NCBI RefSeq assembly: GCF_022701295.1
Contig: NZ_CP033204.1
Span: 2,604,001-2,668,000 of the forward strand
DNA from: Sphingopyxis sp. YF1
GTDB lineage: Bacteria; Pseudomonadota; Alphaproteobacteria; Sphingomonadales; Sphingomonadaceae
Direction of reading: 5' to 3'
DNA: 64,000 bases
The position numbers and the translations under genes are program-made. The notes beneath the pieces are model-generated. The model was not told the DNA's origin. It worked only from the letters and a program-made list of their open reading frames with translations, and did no database searches. Of this stretch, positions 60,470 to 64,000 are shown one piece after another; the first letter of the stretch is position 1; each line of letters opens with the position of its first letter.

Positions 60470-62572
60470 ATGAGCGAGTCGAGACGTAATTTCCTGAAAG
60501 CGGCCGGCGTCGCGGGATCGGCCGCGGCCTTCCACGCCAGCATCGGCCGCGCGCTGGCAATCCCCGCCAAGCGTACGACGGGCACGATCAAGGATGTGCG
60601 CCACATCGTCATCCTGATGCAGGAAAATCGCTCGTTCGATCATTATTTCGGGACGATGAAGGGCGTGCGCGGCTTTGGCGACCGCCACCCGATCCCCCTC
60701 CCCGATGGCAAGAATGTCTGGTTCCAGAGCAATGGTGCGCGCGATCTGCCGCCCTTCCACCTCGACACCGCGCGCACCAACGCGCTGAAGGTGCCCGGCA
60801 CCCCGCACAGCTTTTCCGACGCGCAGGCCGCATGGAACCAGGGCAAGTTCGGATTGTGGCCGAAGTTCAAGACCGACTATTCGATGGGCTATTACAGGCG
60901 CGAGGATATTCCCTTCCAGTTCGCGCTCGCCGAAGCCTTCACCATCTGCGACGCCTATCATTGCTCGATCACCACCGGCACCGATCCCAACCGCATCGTC
61001 TTCTGGTCCGGCTCCAATTTCGATCCGGAGGTCGCCGCCACCGGGACCAATTGCCGCGACGACAAATCGGAACCCAACAACCTCCGCTGCTGGATCAAGG
61101 GCGCGTTGCCCGAACCCGGCTACACCTATGCCGGCAACGCGCTCGAATGGGCGACGATCCCCGAAGTGCTCGAGGCGGCGGGCGTCGACTGGCGCATCTA
61201 TCAGGACCCCAATGACAATTGGACCGGTGCCATGCACGGCGGCCTCGCGTTCAAGGGTTTTCGCGACGCGAAGCCGGGTTTGCCGATCTACGAACGCGGC
61301 ATGTCGCATCATTCGCTCGAAAAGCTGGCCGAGGACGCGAAAAACGGGACGCTGCCCGCGGTGTCATGGGTGCTGCCGCCCAAGCAATGGTCGGAGCATC
61401 CCTCGGCCTCGACGCCGATCGAGGGCGCCGAATTCACCGCGCGCGTGCTCGATGCGCTGACCGCCAATCCCGACACATGGGCGGGCACCGTCTTCTTCCA
61501 GACCTTCGACGAGAATGACGGATTGTTCGACCATCTGCCCCCCGCCGCGCCGCCGTCGTACAACGCCGACGGCACGCTCGCGGGCAAGGCGACGCTCGCG
61601 CTGCCCGGCCATTATTTCGACGATCATGAGGACAAATATCTGTCGCGCGACGACACTATTTCGGGAACGACGCGCCCCTTCGGGCTCGGCCCGCGCGTGC
61701 CGATGTATGTCGTCTCGCCGTGGAGCAAGGGCGGCTGGGTCAGCAGCGAGGTCTTCGACCACACCTCGGTGGGTCAGTTCCTCGAAAAGCGCTTCGGGGT
61801 CACCATCCCGGCGATCAGCCCGTGGCACCGGTCGGTCTGCGGCGACCTGACCTCCTGCTTCGATTTCTCGAAGGGCGCCGACGCCGCCTTCCCCGCACTC
61901 CCCGACGTCAGCGGTTCGACGACGATCCTCGACGCGCATCTCCAGCGGCCGAAGGCGCTGCCGCCGCGCGCGCCGCAGGAGCTGTTTCAGGAGCGGGGCA
62001 TCCGCCGCTCGCGTGCACTCCCCTATAGACTCCACGTCGACGCACGCATCGACGCGGGCGGCCAGTCGATCGTGCTCGATTTCATCAACGAGGGCACGGC
62101 GGGCGCGGTTTTTCACGTCTACGACAAGAACCGGCTCGACCGCATCCCGCGCCGCTATACGGTCGAGGCGGGCAAAGCGATCAGCGACAGCTGGGACGCC
62201 GCATCCGGCGGGGCGTTCGACCTCTGGATCCTCGGCCCCAACGGCTTCCATCGCGCCTTCCGCGGCACGCTCGGCGAAGCCGCGGCCGCGCCTGCGATGA
62301 CCATGCGCCACGCCGGGCAACAGCTCGCTTTCGCCTTCACCAACGACGGACGCGAAGTGCAGCAGATACGCATCGCCGGCGACGCCTACACCGCCGCAGC
62401 GGCGCGAACGGTGACCGTCGCGAACCGCGGCAAGGCGGTAGCGAACTGGCCCACCGCAAAGGAGCATGGCTGGTACGACGTCACCGTCACGCTACCCGGC
62501 ATGGAAGCCCGCCTCGCCGGGCGGATCGAACGCGGCACCCATGGCATCAGCGATCCGCTGGCCGCGACCTGA
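60470..62572 (+). CDS. plcN: Tat-exported phosphocholine-specific phospholipase C
   Basis: A 700-residue bacterial phospholipase C of the phosphoesterase family. The Tat signal 'SRRNFLKAAGVAGSAAAF' is followed by the active-site block 'VILMQENRSFDHYFGTMKGVRGFGDR', then 'HYDD'-type metal residues in 'FQTFDENDGLFDHLPPAAPP'. The DUF756-type C-terminal beta domains lie at about 505-590 and 605-690. It cleaves phospholipids to release phosphocholine or similar headgroups, feeding phosphorus acquisition. GGAG precedes the ATG. Export by Tat and T2SS is known for such enzymes, and this genome region supplies a T2SS. Confidence 0.93.
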   Translation: MSESRRNFLKAAGVAGSAAAFHASIGRALAIPAKRTTGTIKDVRHIVILMQENRSFDHYFGTMKGVRGFGDRHPIPLPDGKNVWFQSNGARDLPPFHLDTARTNALKVPGTPHSFSDAQAAWNQGKFGLWPKFKTDYSMGYYRREDIPFQFALAEAFTICDAYHCSITTGTDPNRIVFWSGSNFDPEVAATGTNCRDDKSEPNNLRCWIKGALPEPGYTYAGNALEWATIPEVLEAAGVDWRIYQDPNDNWTGAMHGGLAFKGFRDAKPGLPIYERGMSHHSLEKLAEDAKNGTLPAVSWVLPPKQWSEHPSASTPIEGAEFTARVLDALTANPDTWAGTVFFQTFDENDGLFDHLPPAAPPSYNADGTLAGKATLALPGHYFDDHEDKYLSRDDTISGTTRPFGLGPRVPMYVVSPWSKGGWVSSEVFDHTSVGQFLEKRFGVTIPAISPWHRSVCGDLTSCFDFSKGADAAFPALPDVSGSTTILDAHLQRPKALPPRAPQELFQERGIRRSRALPYRLHVDARIDAGGQSIVLDFINEGTAGAVFHVYDKNRLDRIPRRYTVEAGKAISDSWDAASGGAFDLWILGPNGFHRAFRGTLGEAAAAPAMTMRHAGQQLAFAFTNDGREVQQIRIAGDAYTAAAARTVTVANRGKAVANWPTAKEHGWYDVTVTLPGMEARLAGRIERGTHGISDPLAAT

Positions 62573-62584
62573 CAGGCGACACAG

Positions 62585-62610
62585 GCCGGACGGCCATATG
62601 GTCGTCCGGC
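62585..62610 (+). terminator. Palindromic terminator-like hairpin after phospholipase C
   Basis: GCCGGACG and CGTCCGGC flank a CCATATGG core, giving an almost perfect 26-bp palindrome 12 bp after the stop. There is no U-run, so it may be bidirectional or stabilising. Confidence 0.45.
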
Positions 62611-62664
62611 TAAGGTCGAAATATCGTGGGGTGAAGACGAGTCTGCGGCTCAACGAGGAGAAGA

Positions 62665-62983
62665 ATGCTCCCATTTTCTGCGGACGCAACGGCCTGCGCG
62701 ACGAATTGAGCCATCGCGAATTCTCCGCTGCGGACGCAGAAGCAGTACCTCTTTGTCGTCCGTGCCGAAGAATATCTGGTCGGAAAAATTCCGGTAGCTA
62801 TGGTCGTTCCAATCGCCCCCGTCAGGAATGATCGCCCCGACTCTCCTCGAACGCGTCGGGAAGCTCGACGCCGAGCTCCGATTTGGGCCCACGCTCATTC
62901 TTGGACCGAAGGACGAACGCACACCCGAGCAGGCGGAGGTGGCCTTTCTGCCGGCCGGATGGGCGCATTTGATAGATATCTGA
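62665..62983 (+). pseudogene. Possible decayed small gene
   Basis: GAGGAGAAGA precedes an ATG at 62665. The frame reads 'MLPFSADATACATN', meets a TGA, then continues in frame as 'RTQKQYLFVVRAEEYLVGKIPVAMVVPIAPV'. A shift of frame then gives 'MIAPTLLERVGKLDAELRFG...PAGWAHLIDI' and a stop at 62983. Each piece has protein-like composition, so one nonsense and one frameshift change in a real gene would explain it. No family is recognised. The rest of 62573-63156 holds nothing else. Confidence 0.3.
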
Positions 62984-63156
62984 AATCGAATGCAAAGCAG
63001 CGTCCGATGGCGAAGTTCGTTTCACAAGGAAAATGCTGCGAAGCTGCGCCCAGACGCCGTTCCGTACCGCCGAAGGCTCCCCCATGGGGCCAGGATCAGT
63101 TTCTGCGCGAGGGTGCTTGTCTTCGTTCCGGCACGCTGGTAGAGGCGCCCCTCGTT

Positions 63157-63232
63157 GCCGCTTTAGCTCAGTTGGTAGAGCACATCATTCGTAATGATGG
63201 GGCCACAGGTTCGAGTCCTGTAAGCGGCACCA
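63157..63232 (+). tRNA. tRNA-Thr (anticodon CGT)
   Basis: A 76-base cloverleaf. Acceptor GCCGCTT pairs with AAGCGGC, the D arm has AGCTCAGTTGGTAGAGC, and the anticodon stem CATCA/TGATG holds loop TTCGTAA (anticodon CGT). The T arm has GGTTCGAGTCC, and CCA is encoded. It is the likely attachment site of the adjoining integrase. Confidence 0.96.
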
Positions 63233-63298
63233 CAAATCCCCGAAAATCCGTGACTTTCTCCACCAACAGTTGGCAATTGTGGCGCTCAAAAGCGTCCC

Positions 63299-63419
63299 CA
63301 GCATACGCTCAGCATACGGTCGGGCTAATTTTTGGGGTATTTTTGGCGCGAGTGCGCGCTGAACGATAGCATCCAATAATCCTCGAATGCCATGCTCGCT
63401 GCGTATGCCAGCATACGGT
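63299..63419 (+). repeat. CAGCATACGST repeats between tRNA-Thr and integrase
   Basis: The 11-mer CAGCATACG(C/G)T occurs at 63299-63309 and 63310-63320 in exact tandem and again at 63409-63419. An inverted GCGTATGC lies at 63401-63408. Spacing and place fit integrase or excisionase arm-binding sites. Confidence 0.6.
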
Positions 63420-63426
63420 GATCGGC

Positions 63427-64000
63427 ATGGTCAGTTGGAATCATAAAGGGCTCATGGCCGTCAAGCACGGGGGTGAGGATGCGATCATCCTTGATCCCCA
63501 TGGCAATCGCTTGGCCCTCAAAGTTACAAAATCGGGGAAGACTTGGGTTTGGAGGGCACGAGTTCGCGGAATACCTCGCGTGATTACGCTTGGGCGGTTT
63601 CCAGCGCTTGGTCTGGCCGACGCACGCATCAAGGCTTGCAAGATTGTTGCCGACCTTAATGCAGGCGAGGATGTCTACCTGACCCATGGCGTCGGAACGA
63701 GCGACATTAGCGTCTCAGCAACCGCAATGACCTGTGAGGAAGCTTGGGATCGATATATCGGCGGCCTTGAAACTGGCACGAATGTGCATGGAAAGTCGGG
63801 CAACAAACCCAGCACCATTTCCTACAAGAAAGGAGCGTGGCGCAGGCGATTTCAGAGCGAGATCGGCTCAAGCCTCATTACCGACGTGACTGACGACACG
63901 CTGTTCGACATTATCCAGTCAATTCGAGACGACGGCGATATGGCAGCAGCTAATTCCGCCGCCGCCTATCTCAAGGCATTCTTCAAATGGGCCAAGGCGG
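63427..64000 (+). CDS. P4-type tyrosine integrase, 3' end beyond window
   Basis: The first 191 codons of a tyrosine recombinase. The N-terminal arm-DNA-binding domain (DUF4102-like: 'GEDAIILDPHGNRLALKVTKSGKTWVWRARVRGIPRVITLGRFPALGLADARIKA') is followed by the start of the core-binding helical domain ('MTCEEAWDRYIGGLE...DTLFDIIQSIRDDG...AAYLKAFFKWAKA'). The catalytic domain lies outside. ATG 63427 is chosen; GTG 63418 is also in frame. Codon use is less GC-rich than the chromosome. It adjoins tRNA-Thr and so marks the left edge of a genomic island or prophage. Confidence 0.88.
   Translation, partial: MVSWNHKGLMAVKHGGEDAIILDPHGNRLALKVTKSGKTWVWRARVRGIPRVITLGRFPALGLADARIKACKIVADLNAGEDVYLTHGVGTSDISVSATAMTCEEAWDRYIGGLETGTNVHGKSGNKPSTISYKKGAWRRRFQSEIGSSLITDVTDDTLFDIIQSIRDDGDMAAANSAAAYLKAFFKWAKA

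Noticed and set aside
63299..63419. CAGCATACGST repeats as a CRISPR remnant
   Set aside because: Eleven-base units in direct tandem beside an integrase fit arm-type recombinase sites rather than CRISPR repeats.

Overview
The window is high-GC alphaproteobacterial chromosome and most resembles Sphingomonadales (Sphingopyxis or Sphingomonas type). The reasons are the yebC-ruvC-ruvA-ruvB-ybgC-tolQRAB-pal order, a GapR/DUF2312 protein, a DUF1244 protein, Bpt aminoacyl transferase, four TonB-dependent receptors and a complete type II secretion (T2SS) operon. The species assignment is inference.

Layout. (1) 1-5743, minus strand: an unusual redox operon. It runs from a 24-codon leader peptide to an 815-residue FAD/NAD(P) oxidoreductase fused to two cyclic-nucleotide-binding domains and a 16-cysteine ferredoxin module, then a membrane cytochrome b-like protein, then an FHA-domain deca-heme cytochrome c, then a CpdA-like metallophosphoesterase cut by the window edge. 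(2) 5906-18914: housekeeping genes (DUF3060 protein, bpt, pyk, DUF1244, gapR-like, a HEPN-like orphan, a YbjQ-family protein, yebC, ruvC, ruvA, a GFA enzyme, ruvB, ybgC, tolQRAB, pal), with two repeat elements flanking ruvC. (3) 18901-30828, minus: T2SS operon gspC to gspO, 13 genes. (4) 31105-35446, minus: TonB receptor plus an ElpS-like lipoprotein. (5) 35765-35851: tRNA-Leu(GAG). (6) 36084-42952: serine hydrolase, TonB receptor, M28-like peptidase, GntR regulator and a second serine hydrolase. (7) 43029-54005: a peptide/amino-acid locus with an amidohydrolase, ALDH7, two paralogous TPR proteins, an APC permease, a TonB receptor, an XRE-cupin regulator and an M19-like protein. (8) 54366-62572: RpiR regulator, TonB receptor, PhnDCE-type ABC transporter and Tat-exported phospholipase C. 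(9) 63157-64000: tRNA-Thr(CGT) followed by the start of a tyrosine integrase, which marks the edge of an integrated element.

How the parts connect. Heptamer arrays resembling PhoB boxes, with 11-bp pitch, lie upstream of gspC, of the ElpS-like lipoprotein and of the receptor-PhnDCE-phospholipase block. Together they suggest one phosphate-starvation programme: secretion machine, secreted lipoprotein, phospholipid hydrolysis and uptake of phosphorus compounds. Two further local regulatory circuits are visible: identical ATTATCGATAAT palindromes near the GntR gene and its neighbouring receptor, and a repeated GGAAAATTAT-type motif at the promoters around the XRE-cupin gene. The most novel object is the cyclic-nucleotide/FHA-coupled electron-transfer operon at the left end.
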